DNA of 14,507 nucleotides, taken from contig JAJQDK010000121.1 of the NCBI GenBank assembly GCA_021202245.1, positions 1,848 to 16,354 of the forward strand, written 5' to 3'. The position numbers and the translations under genes are program-made. Shown here piece after piece: positions 1 through 7,072 of the stretch; position 1 is the stretch's first letter; each line of letters starts with the position of its first letter. This DNA is from Clostridiales bacterium. GTDB taxonomy: Bacteria > Bacillota > Clostridia > Oscillospirales > Acutalibacteraceae. The notes under the pieces are model-generated. The model searched no databases, had not been told where the DNA came from, and saw nothing but the letters and a program-made list of their open reading frames with translations.

Positions 1-1
1 C

Positions 2-718
2 GCTGCCCCCGGCGGTGATTCAGGCTTCGGCGGCGGCGACTCAGGCTTCGGCGGCGGTGACTCAGGCTTCGGCGGCGGCGACTCAGGCTTCGGCGGAGGC
101 AGCTCAAGCTTCGGCAGCTTGACGTCTCTTTTGACAAGCTCACTTACAGCCGCAGGCGATAACGGCTCATCTAACGGAACAATCGAATTTGTGATGAGCG
201 CAACCGTAAATACGTTTTCTCAGGTGACAGATTACACAGGCTCGGACAGCGACAGCAGCACAACGCCTACATTCCCCGAAATGCCGACCTCGGAAGCAGT
301 TACCGAAGCAACTCAGGCAACCGATGAATCAACAGAGGTAACCGAAGAGTCGACAGAGGTGACCGAAGCATCTACGGAAGCAGCCGAGGAAACTCAGGCA
401 ACCGATGAAACCGACAGCACCGCACAGTCTGCTGAGGAAACTCAGGAATCAACGGAGCTTGCAGAAACAACTCAGGTAACCGAGGAAACGGGCGAAAGCA
501 CAACGGAAGCCGAGGACGCTTTCCTCTTGGGCGATGTAAATCTTGACGGCTTTGTAACGGTTGCGGATGCAACTCTTGCTCAGAAATTTATCGTAGGCTC
601 CGAGAGCCTTTCAAACATTCAGTTTAAGGCGGCAGACATAGACGGTGACGGCACGGTAAATATTACCGATGCTACGCTGATTCAGAAGATAGTAACCGGA
701 CTTTATACCGTAAGCTGA
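2..718 (+). CDS. Secreted dockerin protein, C-terminal part (5' end outside window)
   Basis: The frame is open from base 2, so the gene starts upstream of the window; the TTG at 119 is only an internal codon. The 238 visible residues are, in order, five Gly-rich heptads (unit GGDSGFG), a short Ser/Thr stretch, a long Thr/Glu-rich linker (about residues 80-175, with recurring STEVTE and TQATDE units) and a C-terminal type I dockerin. The dockerin has two F-hand calcium loops, GDVNLDGFVTVAD and ADIDGDGTVNITD, each followed by the ATLxQK helix. Dockerins bind cohesins, so the protein is probably secreted and docked to a scaffoldin or the cell surface, as in ruminococcal cellulosome-type systems. 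The catalytic or binding module lies upstream and cannot be named. Dockerin call is firm; role of the Gly-rich part is unknown. Confidence 0.9.
   Translation, partial: AAPGGDSGFGGGDSGFGGGDSGFGGGDSGFGGGSSSFGSLTSLLTSSLTAAGDNGSSNGTIEFVMSATVNTFSQVTDYTGSDSDSSTTPTFPEMPTSEAVTEATQATDESTEVTEESTEVTEASTEAAEETQATDETDSTAQSAEETQESTELAETTQVTEETGESTTEAEDAFLLGDVNLDGFVTVADATLAQKFIVGSESLSNIQFKAADIDGDGTVNITDATLIQKIVTGLYTVS
11..115 (+). repeat. 21-bp tandem repeat encoding Gly-rich heptads
   Basis: Five head-to-tail 21-base units at 11, 32, 53, 74 and 95 encode GGDSGFG four times and then a degenerate GGSSSFG. The first four units differ only at silent third positions (ggt/ggc, gat/gac). The array may begin upstream of the window, although the preceding codons (Ala-Ala-Pro) do not fit the unit. 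Such arrays change copy number by slippage or recombination. Confidence 0.9.
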
Positions 719-795
719 ACAAGCATCTGGCAGACCACTGTTGAAGCGCGCTCTGCCTGACCGGCGATTACTTTACAGAAAGAAAAAAATAAATA

Positions 796-840
796 CCGCC
801 CCGAGCGATATGCTTTAAGATAAGCTTTCGTTCGGGGCGG
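796..840 (-). terminator. Intrinsic terminator of the acyl-CoA synthetase gene
   Basis: A 12-bp stem (796-807 with 829-840, CCGCCCCGAGCG against CGTTCGGGGCGG, one G-U pair) is followed on the minus strand by a T-rich tract (complement of the A-rich 781-795). That fits Rho-independent termination of the minus-strand gene ending at 861. On the plus strand no T-run follows, so its use by the convergent dockerin gene is less likely. A weaker 6-bp hairpin at 729-757, just after the dockerin stop, has no T-run. Confidence 0.85.
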
Positions 841-860
841 AGCTGTGTGCAGCTGTTTAT

Positions 861-2513
861 TTATGCGTTTGCGGCTTCGTTTTGGCGTAAATCCGTGCGC
901 TTGATTTTTCCACTGATAGTTTTCGGAAATTCGTCAACAATTTCAACGTGCTGTATCCACTTGTATGATGCCATACGCTTGTTGCAGAAGCTTTTGATAC
1001 GGCTTGCGGTGTGCTTGTCATATTCAACGCCGCTGCTGAGCTTGACTATAGCCTTGATTGCCTGACCTCTGTCTTTGTCGGGAACGCCGATTACTGCGCA
1101 CTCAAGCACATCGGGATATTCCATAACCACGTTTTCTATCTCAAACGGTCCGACTCTGAAGCCTCTTGTCTTAATCAGGTCGTCCGCTCTGCCCACGTAC
1201 CAATAATAGCCGTCCGCATCCTTGTAGGCGGTGTCGCCGGTGTGATACACGCCGCCTCTCCAGACCTTTTTGTACAGCTCGCTGTCGCCGTAGTAGGACA
1301 TAAAAATTCCGTACTGCTTGCCGTTCTTGGGCGGATAAACAACAATTTCGCCCATTTTTCCGTCGGGAACCTCGTTGCCTTTCGTATCAACAATGTGTGT
1401 GTCATATAAGGGTGTGGGCTTGCCCATAGAGCCGGGCTTTGTCTTTGCTCCTTTGAGGTGAGCAAGCATAAGCACGGATTCGGTTTGACCGAAGCCCTCG
1501 GTAATGCGAAGTCCGGTTTGCTCAAAAACAGCATCGGAAACCTCGGGATTGATTGACTCGCCTGCGGTGGAAATATGCTCAAGCGAACTTAAATCATATC
1601 TGTTCATACCCTTTTTGATGAAATATCTGTATACGGTCGGAGGGGCGCAGAAAGAGGTTACCTTGTATTTTTCAACTATGCGGAGAAGCTTGCCGGGAGA
1701 AAATTTATCAAAGTCATAAACCATAACGCCGCATCCGCACAGCCATTGACCGTAAATCTTGCCCCACGAGGCTTTTGCCCAGCCCGTTTCCGCAACGGTC
1801 AGGTGAAGTCCGCCCTCTTTGACGCACTGCCAATATTTTGCGGTGACTATGTGGGCGAGGGTATAGGTGTGGTTGTGCTCAACTGCCTTGGGATAGCCGG
1901 TCGTACCGGATGTAAAGTAAATGACCATGGGCTCCTCGGCTTTGGTGTCAACCCTTTCAAGCGAGGTGTCGGCGGCCTCAACCTCGGCGGTAAAGTCTAC
2001 CGATCCCTCAAGCGTTCTGCGAGCCGTGAACACGGTTTTAAGCGAGCAGTTTTGAGAAGCCACGGCTACCAAGTCCTCGGCAATGCTTTCATCGGGAGTG
2101 CAGACAGCCGCTTTAATGTCTGCCGTTTTGACGCGGTATTTGATATCGTCACGGGCGAGCAGATGTGTTGCGGGAATTATAACCGCTCCGAGTTTGTGAA
2201 GCGCAGGAGCAACATACCAGTATTCGTAATTTCGCTTTAGGATTACAAGCACCTTGTCGCCCTTTTTGATACCGTATTTTTTGAATACGTTTGCCGCCTT
2301 GTTGCTCAGTCTGCCGATGTCGGCAAAGGTGAAGATTTTTTCTTCCTTTTCGGGATTGGTCCACACAACTGCGGTATCATCGGGAGCAAGCTCCGCCATT
2401 TTGTCGACAACGTCATAGCCGAAGTTATAGTTTTCGGGGAAGTCAAGCTGAAAGTCAACAAGACAACCGTCCGAGTCAAGTGTTTCCTTGCAAAAGCTTT
2501 TATATAACTGCAT
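861..2513 (-). CDS. AMP-forming acyl-CoA synthetase (acetyl-/medium-chain type)
   Basis: A 550-residue member of the ANL adenylating superfamily. It activates a carboxylic acid as acyl-AMP and transfers it to CoA, in the cytosol. Visible core motifs are the phosphate loop YFTSGTTGYPK (about 199-209), GFGQTE (340-345), YHTGD (423-427), the hinge region RADDLIKTRGFR (from 442) and the C-terminal catalytic lysine in ISGKIKR (near 536). Length and the RDDIKYR segment resemble the medium-chain acyl-CoA synthetase branch more than classical Acs (about 650 residues). The frame stays open to 2573, but ATG at 2513 is preferred: AGG lies at normal spacing before it, and a good promoter occupies 2545-2573, so the longer start would not be transcribed. 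Substrate (acetate, propionate, aromatic or medium-chain acid) cannot be decided from sequence. It appears monocistronic. Confidence 0.92.
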   Translation of the reverse strand: MQLYKSFCKETLDSDGCLVDFQLDFPENYNFGYDVVDKMAELAPDDTAVVWTNPEKEEKIFTFADIGRLSNKAANVFKKYGIKKGDKVLVILKRNYEYWYVAPALHKLGAVIIPATHLLARDDIKYRVKTADIKAAVCTPDESIAEDLVAVASQNCSLKTVFTARRTLEGSVDFTAEVEAADTSLERVDTKAEEPMVIYFTSGTTGYPKAVEHNHTYTLAHIVTAKYWQCVKEGGLHLTVAETGWAKASWGKIYGQWLCGCGVMVYDFDKFSPGKLLRIVEKYKVTSFCAPPTVYRYFIKKGMNRYDLSSLEHISTAGESINPEVSDAVFEQTGLRITEGFGQTESVLMLAHLKGAKTKPGSMGKPTPLYDTHIVDTKGNEVPDGKMGEIVVYPPKNGKQYGIFMSYYGDSELYKKVWRGGVYHTGDTAYKDADGYYWYVGRADDLIKTRGFRVGPFEIENVVMEYPDVLECAVIGVPDKDRGQAIKAIVKLSSGVEYDKHTASRIKSFCNKRMASYKWIQHVEIVDEFPKTISGKIKRTDLRQNEAANA

Positions 2514-2544
2514 AAAATTACCTGCCTTAAATTTTATCAAGACT

Positions 2545-2574
2545 ATTGTATAACAATTGCCGGTTATATACAAT
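2545..2574 (-). promoter_or_regulatory. Promoter of the acyl-CoA synthetase gene with overlapping inverted repeat
   Basis: On the minus strand TTGTAT (2573-2568), a 17-bp spacer and TACAAT (2550-2545) form a sigma-A type promoter with a leader of about 25 bases to the ATG at 2513. The same bases form an imperfect inverted repeat: ATTGTATAAC at 2545-2554 against GTTATATACAAT at 2563-2574 (two extra bases in one arm). This covers both promoter boxes and would suit a dimeric repressor. The promoter is well supported; the operator is inference. Confidence 0.65.
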
Positions 2575-2902
2575 AGGTGCGGTTATGATGAATTTGGCAG
2601 GATTATTGCGATTTATCCGATTTAGGAAAGCGGTTATCCAAAATTGAAAAATACGCTTTGTATTTTTGCAGAATGTGAATTACAACAACAAAACTTGAAT
2701 ATTTTAGTAATATGAAAGGTGTTATTTGACTATTATTTAATCTAAGCCGGAAAATATCTCGCTCCCGAAAGACTCGCTTTTTGCAAAAAACAAAAAAAGC
2801 AACACGAAGCAAAAATATCTTTTGGTAAAATGAACAATATTGCCGCAATGACTTTATGCAAAATCAACAAATACATTTTACCGTTTGCGAGTGTTTATTT
2901 TC
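2575..2902. other. AT-rich divergent intergenic region without a supported gene
   Basis: This gap separates the divergent synthetase and tautomerase promoters. A minus-strand frame of 81 codons at 2603-2848 has no recognisable similarity, is Phe/Lys/Ile-rich as expected of translated AT-rich DNA, and was not accepted. Two AT-rich hairpins are visible: AAAAATAC/GTATTTTT at 2647-2667 (8 bp, 5-base loop) and GCTTTTT/AAAAAGC at 2776-2800. Neither is followed by a convincing T-run in the direction of a known gene. Confidence 0.5.
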
Positions 2903-2931
2903 TTGCAATCGGGCTCGGATAATATTATAAT
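2903..2931 (+). promoter_or_regulatory. Promoter of the tautomerase-yjbQ-ddl-murF operon
   Basis: TTGCAA (2903-2908), a 17-bp spacer and a consensus TATAAT (2926-2931) form a strong sigma-A type promoter. Transcription would start near 2938, giving a leader of about 125 bases before the ATG at 3064. That leader contains the folded element at 2952-3028. Confidence 0.75.
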
Positions 2932-2951
2932 ATTTAATAACAGGTTTAAAT

Positions 2952-3028
2952 CGAAGCCGAGCGGATTTGCATCCCAAATCCCGCCTGCAACGCAGGAGCG
3001 AACATCGAAGGGAACCTTTGCGACTTCG
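2952..3028 (+). other. Structured leader RNA candidate, cloverleaf-like
   Basis: An outer stem (2952-2959 with 3021-3028, CGAAGcCG against CGaCTTCG, one mismatch) closes over three hairpins: GGATTTG/CAAATCC at 2963-2981, CCTGC/GCAGG at 2984-2996 and CGAAGG/CCTTTG at 3006-3020 (one G-U). It lies wholly inside the predicted 5' leader, about 35 bases before the tautomerase start. It matches no riboswitch or T-box I can name, and there is no T-run after it for attenuation. It may be a cis-acting RNA or a copy of a short palindromic intergenic repeat; similar elements occur at 4921-5032 and 6476-6528. Confidence 0.5.
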
Positions 3029-3063
3029 GATAAATAAAGATAAATACGAAAGCGGGGAGCAAT

Positions 3064-3408
3064 ATGCCGTTTATAAATGTAAAAACCAACGTTAGGCTTG
3101 ACGATATGAAAAAGCAGTCAATCTTAAAGCAGCTGTCAAAATCCATCACGCTCATTCCCGGTAAGAGCGAAGAATATGTAATGTGTGCGGTTGAGGATAA
3201 TATTCCTATGATTTTCCACGGTGAAAGCGCTCAGCCCATCGCTATGGTTGAGGTAAGTATTCTTCACAGCGCTCCCAAGCACGCCTATGAAAGCCTGACA
3301 GCCGAGCTGTGCAAAATTATGCAGACCGAGGCAGGCGTTGACGGCGGCAACTGCTATGTAAAATTTGCCGAAACCGAATATTGGGGCGTAAACAGCTTTA
3401 TGTTCTGA
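3064..3408 (+). CDS. MIF-like tautomerase
   Basis: A 114-residue protein of the macrophage migration inhibitory factor family, with the family's usual length. The start MPFINVKTNV puts Pro at residue 2, which becomes the catalytic N-terminal base once Met is removed. A Lys follows in the IPGKSEEYV segment, as in MIF, and the C-terminus WGVNSFMF parallels the WNNSTFA end of animal MIF. Members form trimers and tautomerise keto/enol acids such as phenylpyruvate; the natural bacterial substrate is generally unknown. A GGGGAG ribosome site lies 4 bases before the ATG. It is the first gene of the operon, 19 bases ahead of the yjbQ remnant. No signal peptide is visible, so it should be cytosolic. 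Family firm, function uncertain. Confidence 0.9.
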   Translation: MPFINVKTNVRLDDMKKQSILKQLSKSITLIPGKSEEYVMCAVEDNIPMIFHGESAQPIAMVEVSILHSAPKHAYESLTAELCKIMQTEAGVDGGNCYVKFAETEYWGVNSFMF

Positions 3409-3427
3409 TGAAACGGAGTAATGTGTT

Positions 3428-3844
3428 ATGAAAAGCTACAGAAAAGAGCTTTGGTTCAATGTTCCTCAGCGGCGGAAAATAATCCGCATTACCGAGGAGA
3501 TTCAAAATGCAATAGATGAAAGCGGAATAAAAGAGGGGCTTGTGCTGGTAAATGCAATGAATATTACCGCTTCGGTGTTTATCAACGACGATGAGAGCGG
3601 GCTTCACTCGGATTATGAGCGCTGGCTTGAAAAGCTTGCTCCCGAAAAGCCCTATGAGTAGTATGCGCATAACGGATTTGAGGATAACGCAGACGCGCAC
3701 CTAAAGCGCACAGTTATGGGCAGAGAGGTTGTCTGCGCCGTTACAAACGGAAGGCTTAATTTCGGAACGTGGGAACAGATTTTTTACTACGAGCTTGACG
3801 GCAAGCGCCGTAAGCACGCATTGATAAAAATAATCGGCGAATAA
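3428..3844 (+). pseudogene. yjbQ: yjbQ/UPF0047 family gene interrupted by in-frame amber codon
   Basis: Codons 1-77 encode a protein start of the YjbQ/UPF0047 family (INDDESGLHSDYERWLEKL), a family with reported secondary thiamine-phosphate synthase activity. TAG at 3659-3661 (codon 78) stops translation, yet the same frame continues open for 60 more codons to TAA at 3842 and encodes the conserved second half, including FEDNADAHLKR, the NGRLNFGTWEQIF stretch and the terminal IKIIGE. The full reading would be 138 residues, the usual size. Family members I recall carry Gln at the stop position (PYEQY), so CAG to TAG is the likely event. Residue 45 is Asn in AMNITAS, where I expect the conserved His, which also suggests decay. 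Readthrough or an amber suppressor is the alternative. ATG start follows GGAG at 3414-3417; ddl follows 20 bases after the TAA. Confidence 0.85.
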
Positions 3845-3864
3845 TTTAAGGAGTAAATCGGATT

Positions 3865-4917
3865 ATGAGGATAGTTGTACTTGCAGGCGGTCTGAGCACC
3901 GAGCGCGACGTGTCAATTTCAACGGGAGTTTTGGTTGCGGAAGCGTTGCGCAAAAAGGGGCATTTCGTTGTCCTTTTGGATGTTTACACGGGCTATGAGG
4001 AAAATTTTTGCGATATTGACGCCCTGTTTGAGCATAATTACAGCTTTGCCGATAAGGCGGAGGTAAAGGAAAGCATTTCGGATTTGAGCGAGGTCAGGGA
4101 AAACCGTCTTGATAAATCCGACAGCTTTATAGGCACAAATGTTATTGAAATATGCAGCGCGGCGGATATAACCTTTCTTGCTTTGCACGGCGGAGAGGGC
4201 GAAAACGGACAGATACAAGCCACCTTTGATTTGCTCGGCATAAAATACACGGGCTCGGGCTATTTCGGTTCGGCTATTGCTATGAATAAGGCTCTTACAA
4301 AAAGCGTGCTTATTCAGAATAAAATAAGCACTCCGATCGGCGAAAAGTACAACAGCACAGAGGAAGCGGAAAAATGGAATTACTTTCCGTGCGTTGTAAA
4401 ACCCGGCTCGGGCGGTTCAAGCGTGGGAATTTCCAAGGCTGAAAACAAAGAGGAGTACAGGGCGGCGCTTAAGGATGCTTTTGCATATGAAAAGGAAATT
4501 GTTGTTGAGCGGTTTGTGAGCGGACGTGAGTTTTCCGTGGGAATTTTGGACGGAAAGGCTCTGCCTCCGATTGAGATTGAACCGCGTTCAGGATTTTACG
4601 ACTACGCCGCAAAATATCAGGACGGCGCAACGGTGCATACCTGCCCTGCCGACATCAGCGAGGAAATCGACAGCAAGCTGCGCACAGCTGCGGTTGATAC
4701 ATACAAGGCTCTCTATCTTGACAGCTACGCAAGAATAGATTTTTTGCTTGATGAGAAAAACAACACCTATTGCCTTGAAGCCAACACCCTGCCCGGTATG
4801 ACCCCCACCAGCCTTCTCCCTCATGAGGCATCGGTCGAGGAAATAGAATATGCTGATTTGTGTGAAAAAATTATTGAGATTTCACTTAAAAAATACGAAA
4901 AGCCCAAGACAATTTAA
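3865..4917 (+). CDS. ddl: D-alanine--D-alanine ligase
   Basis: A 350-residue ATP-grasp ligase that joins two D-Ala molecules for peptidoglycan precursors, in the cytosol. Visible motifs are the N-terminal AGGLSTERDVSIS (7-19), LALHGGEGENGQIQ (105-118), YTGSGYFGSAIAMNK (128-142), the nucleotide-binding VVKPGSGGSSVGIS (177-190), SGFYDYAAKY (242-251), ARIDF (289-293) and the Mg-binding LEANTLPGMTPTSLLP (304-319). The Tyr-containing active-site loop SGFYDYAAKY looks like an ordinary Ddl rather than VanA (D-Lac) or VanC (D-Ser) types, so no glycopeptide resistance is implied. An insertion around residues 45-95 makes it longer than E. coli DdlB (306). AAGGAG lies about 10 bases before ATG. Located upstream of murF, whose substrate is its product D-Ala-D-Ala. 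Confidence 0.96.
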   Translation: MRIVVLAGGLSTERDVSISTGVLVAEALRKKGHFVVLLDVYTGYEENFCDIDALFEHNYSFADKAEVKESISDLSEVRENRLDKSDSFIGTNVIEICSAADITFLALHGGEGENGQIQATFDLLGIKYTGSGYFGSAIAMNKALTKSVLIQNKISTPIGEKYNSTEEAEKWNYFPCVVKPGSGGSSVGISKAENKEEYRAALKDAFAYEKEIVVERFVSGREFSVGILDGKALPPIEIEPRSGFYDYAAKYQDGATVHTCPADISEEIDSKLRTAAVDTYKALYLDSYARIDFLLDEKNNTYCLEANTLPGMTPTSLLPHEASVEEIEYADLCEKIIEISLKKYEKPKTI

Positions 4918-4920
4918 CCT

Positions 4921-5032
4921 AAGCCGCAAAAGCCCCACGCCTCTAAAGGCGGCGGGAGCAATCGTCGCTACGAGATTAAGCAAGGCAAATTCGCTTAGCT
5001 CCGATTTAAAGTTTTCGGCTTTTGTCTAAGCC
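4921..5032 (+). other. Structured intergenic element between ddl and murF
   Basis: Nested pairing is visible: outer stem CAAAAGCC/GGCTTTTG (4927-4934 with 5017-5024), hairpin CGCCT/AGGCG (4938-4951, CTAA loop), a stem GGAGC/GCTCC (4955-4959 with 4998-5002) that encloses TAAGC/GCTTA (4977-4981 with 4993-4997). The direct repeat CTAAGCC flanks it at both ends. It ends 15 bases before the murF ATG and covers almost the whole 130-base gap in an otherwise compact operon. It has no T-run, so it is not a plain terminator. It could tune murF expression, be an RNA processing site, or be a copy of a palindromic repeat family. Confidence 0.5.
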
Positions 5033-5047
5033 AAACGGGAGAAAAAT

Positions 5048-6406
5048 ATGAAACAGCTTACACTTGAAGAAATCGCCTGCGCCTGCGGCGGACAGTATGT
5101 CGGAGATGAAGCTCTGAAGCAGACGGCGATAACCTCGGTTGAGCGTGACAGCCGACAGATTAAAAACGGCTCGCTGTTTCTTGCAATCAAGGGAGAGCGT
5201 GTTGACGGTCACGATTATATTGAGAAATGCTTTGAATCGGGCGCTGCCTGCGCTGTGTGTGAGAAAGCACCCGAAAATCCGACAAAGCCTTATATCCTTG
5301 TGGATTCTACCCTTGAGGCGGTCAAGCTGATTGCCAAAGCCTACCGCAGAAAATTTGACATACCCGTAATCGGAATTTCCGGAAGTGTGGGCAAGACCTC
5401 TACAAAGGAAATGGTGTATGCGGTTTTGTCGCAGAAATACAAAACTCACAAAACGCAGGGCAATCTCAACAATGAGCTGGGAGTTCCGCTCACTCTGCTT
5501 GCAATGCCTGATGATACGCAGGCGGCTGTAATTGAAATGGGAATTTCCGATTTCGGTGAAATGACACGGCTTTCCGATATGGTCAGACCGACAATCTGTT
5601 TGCTTACGATTATCGGCTGCTGTCACCTTGAAAAGCTCGGCGACAGAAACGGAGTGCTTAAAGCCAAGACGGAAATGTTTAAATACGCCGCCGAGAATGC
5701 CGAGTATATCCTCAACGGCGATGATGATAAGCTTTATTCGGTAACTGAGATCAACGGCAAAAGACCGATTTATTTCGGCTTTGCAAGTGACAACGACTAC
5801 TATGCCGAGGATATTGAGAACAGCTCGGAGGGCGGAATCAGCTGCACGCTCTGCTTTGATAACACCAGACTTGGGGTGACGATTCCCGCAATCGGCAATT
5901 ATATGGTGAGCAATGCGCTTGCAGCCGTTGCGGCGGGAAAGCTCCTCGGTCTGAGCGATGAACAGCTCAAAAACGGCGTTGAGGCGTACAAAACTGTCGG
6001 AAGCCGTGCAAATGTTATAAATACCGGAAGCATAAAAATTATTGACGACTGCTACAATGCAAATCCCACGTCGGTTAAAGCCTCGCTCGATACGCTGGCA
6101 AATTTTTCGGGCAGGGCGGTTGCCGTGCTCGGAGATATGAAGGAATTGGGCAGGGAGGAGCTTAAGCTGCATTATGACACGGGCGTCTATGCAAAGCAGA
6201 AGGGCGTTGACCTTGTCGTGACGGCAGGACCGCTCGCAAAAAAGCTTGCCGAGGGAGCAAACGGCGTGTGGTATGAGGATGTTGACGGCGTAATAAAAGC
6301 CCTGCCTTACCTTGTGCGCAGGGGCGACACGGTGCTTGTCAAGGCCTCACATTCAATGCAGTTTGAAAAAATAGTTGAATTTTTGAAAGAGCTGAAAATA
6401 AAATAA
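5048..6406 (+). CDS. murF: UDP-N-acetylmuramoyl-tripeptide--D-alanyl-D-alanine ligase
   Basis: A 452-residue Mur ligase that adds D-Ala-D-Ala to UDP-MurNAc-tripeptide, the last cytosolic step of the peptidoglycan precursor. The N-terminal MurF domain (RDSRQIKNGSLFLAIKGERVDGHDY) is followed by the ATPase domain with P-loop GISGSVGKTSTKE (109-121), TQGNLNNELGVPLTLL, IEMG and AKTEM, whose Lys is the likely carbamylated residue. The C-terminal domain contains DDCYNANPTSVKASL (333-347) and VLGDMKELG (360-368). Family members often read GTAHLE where this one has GCCHLE (190-195), and have His where this one has Tyr in GNYMVSNALAA; the family call is unaffected. A GGGAG site lies 6 bases before ATG. 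Its substrate maker ddl is directly upstream. Confidence 0.96.
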   Translation: MKQLTLEEIACACGGQYVGDEALKQTAITSVERDSRQIKNGSLFLAIKGERVDGHDYIEKCFESGAACAVCEKAPENPTKPYILVDSTLEAVKLIAKAYRRKFDIPVIGISGSVGKTSTKEMVYAVLSQKYKTHKTQGNLNNELGVPLTLLAMPDDTQAAVIEMGISDFGEMTRLSDMVRPTICLLTIIGCCHLEKLGDRNGVLKAKTEMFKYAAENAEYILNGDDDKLYSVTEINGKRPIYFGFASDNDYYAEDIENSSEGGISCTLCFDNTRLGVTIPAIGNYMVSNALAAVAAGKLLGLSDEQLKNGVEAYKTVGSRANVINTGSIKIIDDCYNANPTSVKASLDTLANFSGRAVAVLGDMKELGREELKLHYDTGVYAKQKGVDLVVTAGPLAKKLAEGANGVWYEDVDGVIKALPYLVRRGDTVLVKASHSMQFEKIVEFLKELKIK

Positions 6407-6431
6407 CAGCGTGAAATTACAGCGGATAAAA

Positions 6432-6470
6432 AACACGGACCGTCTTATCTTGACAGTCCGTGTTGTGTTT
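6432..6470. terminator. Bidirectional intrinsic terminator between murF and ywlG
   Basis: A 9-bp stem AACACGGAC/GTCCGTGTT (6432-6440 with 6456-6464) is followed by GTGTTTTTT on the plus strand. On the minus strand the bases before the stem (complement of 6427-6433, all A) provide a T-run. It can end murF transcription and that of the convergent ywlG gene. Confidence 0.88.
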
Positions 6471-6475
6471 TTTAA

Positions 6476-6528
6476 CTCGGAGCAAAGCTACTTTGCTTAA
6501 ATTCAGCCGAAGTCGAGGAGCGCTGCTC
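6476..6528 (-). other. Hairpin pair at the 3' end of ywlG
   Basis: AGCAAAG/CTTTGCT (6481-6497, 3-base loop) and GAGC/GCTC (6518-6528) lie between the terminator and the ywlG stop codon, the second overlapping that stop. Read on the minus strand, the segment TTTAAGCAAAG...GCTCCGA resembles TTAAGCAA...GCTCCGA in the ddl-murF element (4977-5004), suggesting a related, shortened copy. Confidence 0.35.
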
Positions 6529-7072
6529 ACATATTGTTTTCATCGTAAACGGCACGGCAGCCGCCGATGAATTTGGGCCTTGTGCGTGCGGCAAGTAAAA
6601 TTGCGCTGCCTATACGGTCAATCGAGAGCCTTGTGGGCACGGCAACCTTTTTCAGGTGCATACCAATCAGTGTTCCGCCTATGTCAAGTCCGGCGTCCGC
6701 TTTGATTTCTTCAAGCGCAACAGGGCTTTTAAACGTCCTGTAAGCTGTTGTTGCAAACGAACCGCCTGCCTTTGACTGAGGTACAACATTCACCGCCTCC
6801 GCATTGGGCGCAGCGGATTTTTCAACAATGATTGCACGATTGAGATGCTCACAGCACTGAGCCGCAAGGTAAATCCCTCTTTCCTGCAAAACCTCATAAA
6901 TTCCGCCGAATACGGCTTCTGCGGCTTCAAGGCTTGAGTTATGTCCGATGGTTCCGCCCGCAACCTCGCTTGAGGAGCAGCCTACCACCAAAATATCGCC
7001 TTTTTTCAGTCCCGCTTTTTCGCAAATTTCAACGGCGGTCTGCTTTGCCTGATTATAAATTTCATTAGGCAC
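6527..7072 (-). CDS. ywlG: YwlG/UPF0340 (DUF436) family protein
   Basis: About 181 residues of the conserved Firmicutes YwlG/UPF0340 family, function unknown. Diagnostic stretches are VGCSSSEVAGGTIGHNSS near the N-terminus, QCCEHLNRAIIVEKSAA in the middle, and GGTLIGMHLKKVAVPTR toward the end. The start needs a choice. The in-frame ATG at 7081 directly abuts GGAG (no spacing), which is unfavourable. GTG at 7072 has GGAG nine bases upstream and begins Met-Pro-Asn-Glu-Ile, so I chose it; an annotation with ATG at 7081 would be three residues longer. No membrane segment or signal peptide. It is transcribed toward murF and ends at their shared terminator. Confidence 0.88.
   Translation of the reverse strand: MPNEIYNQAKQTAVEICEKAGLKKGDILVVGCSSSEVAGGTIGHNSSLEAAEAVFGGIYEVLQERGIYLAAQCCEHLNRAIIVEKSAAPNAEAVNVVPQSKAGGSFATTAYRTFKSPVALEEIKADAGLDIGGTLIGMHLKKVAVPTRLSIDRIGSAILLAARTRPKFIGGCRAVYDENNM

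Noticed and set aside
2647..2667. Intrinsic terminator
   Set aside because: The AT-only stem ends in T5 that is part of the stem itself, and no gene ends next to it.
2603..2848. 81-codon minus-strand gene
   Set aside because: Composition is that of AT-rich non-coding DNA, it contains hairpin sequence, has no convincing ribosome site and no recognisable family.
2952..3028. tRNA gene
   Set aside because: Size and cloverleaf-like folding suggest one, but neither strand has the GGTTCRANNCC T-arm, a D-arm, or a proper 7-base anticodon loop, and the hairpin loops are only 3-5 bases.
3865..4917. Vancomycin-resistance type D-Ala-D-Lac or D-Ser ligase
   Set aside because: The active-site loop retains the Tyr-containing SGFYDYAAKY of ordinary Ddl, and no vanH, vanX or vanT-like gene is near; murF is the neighbour.
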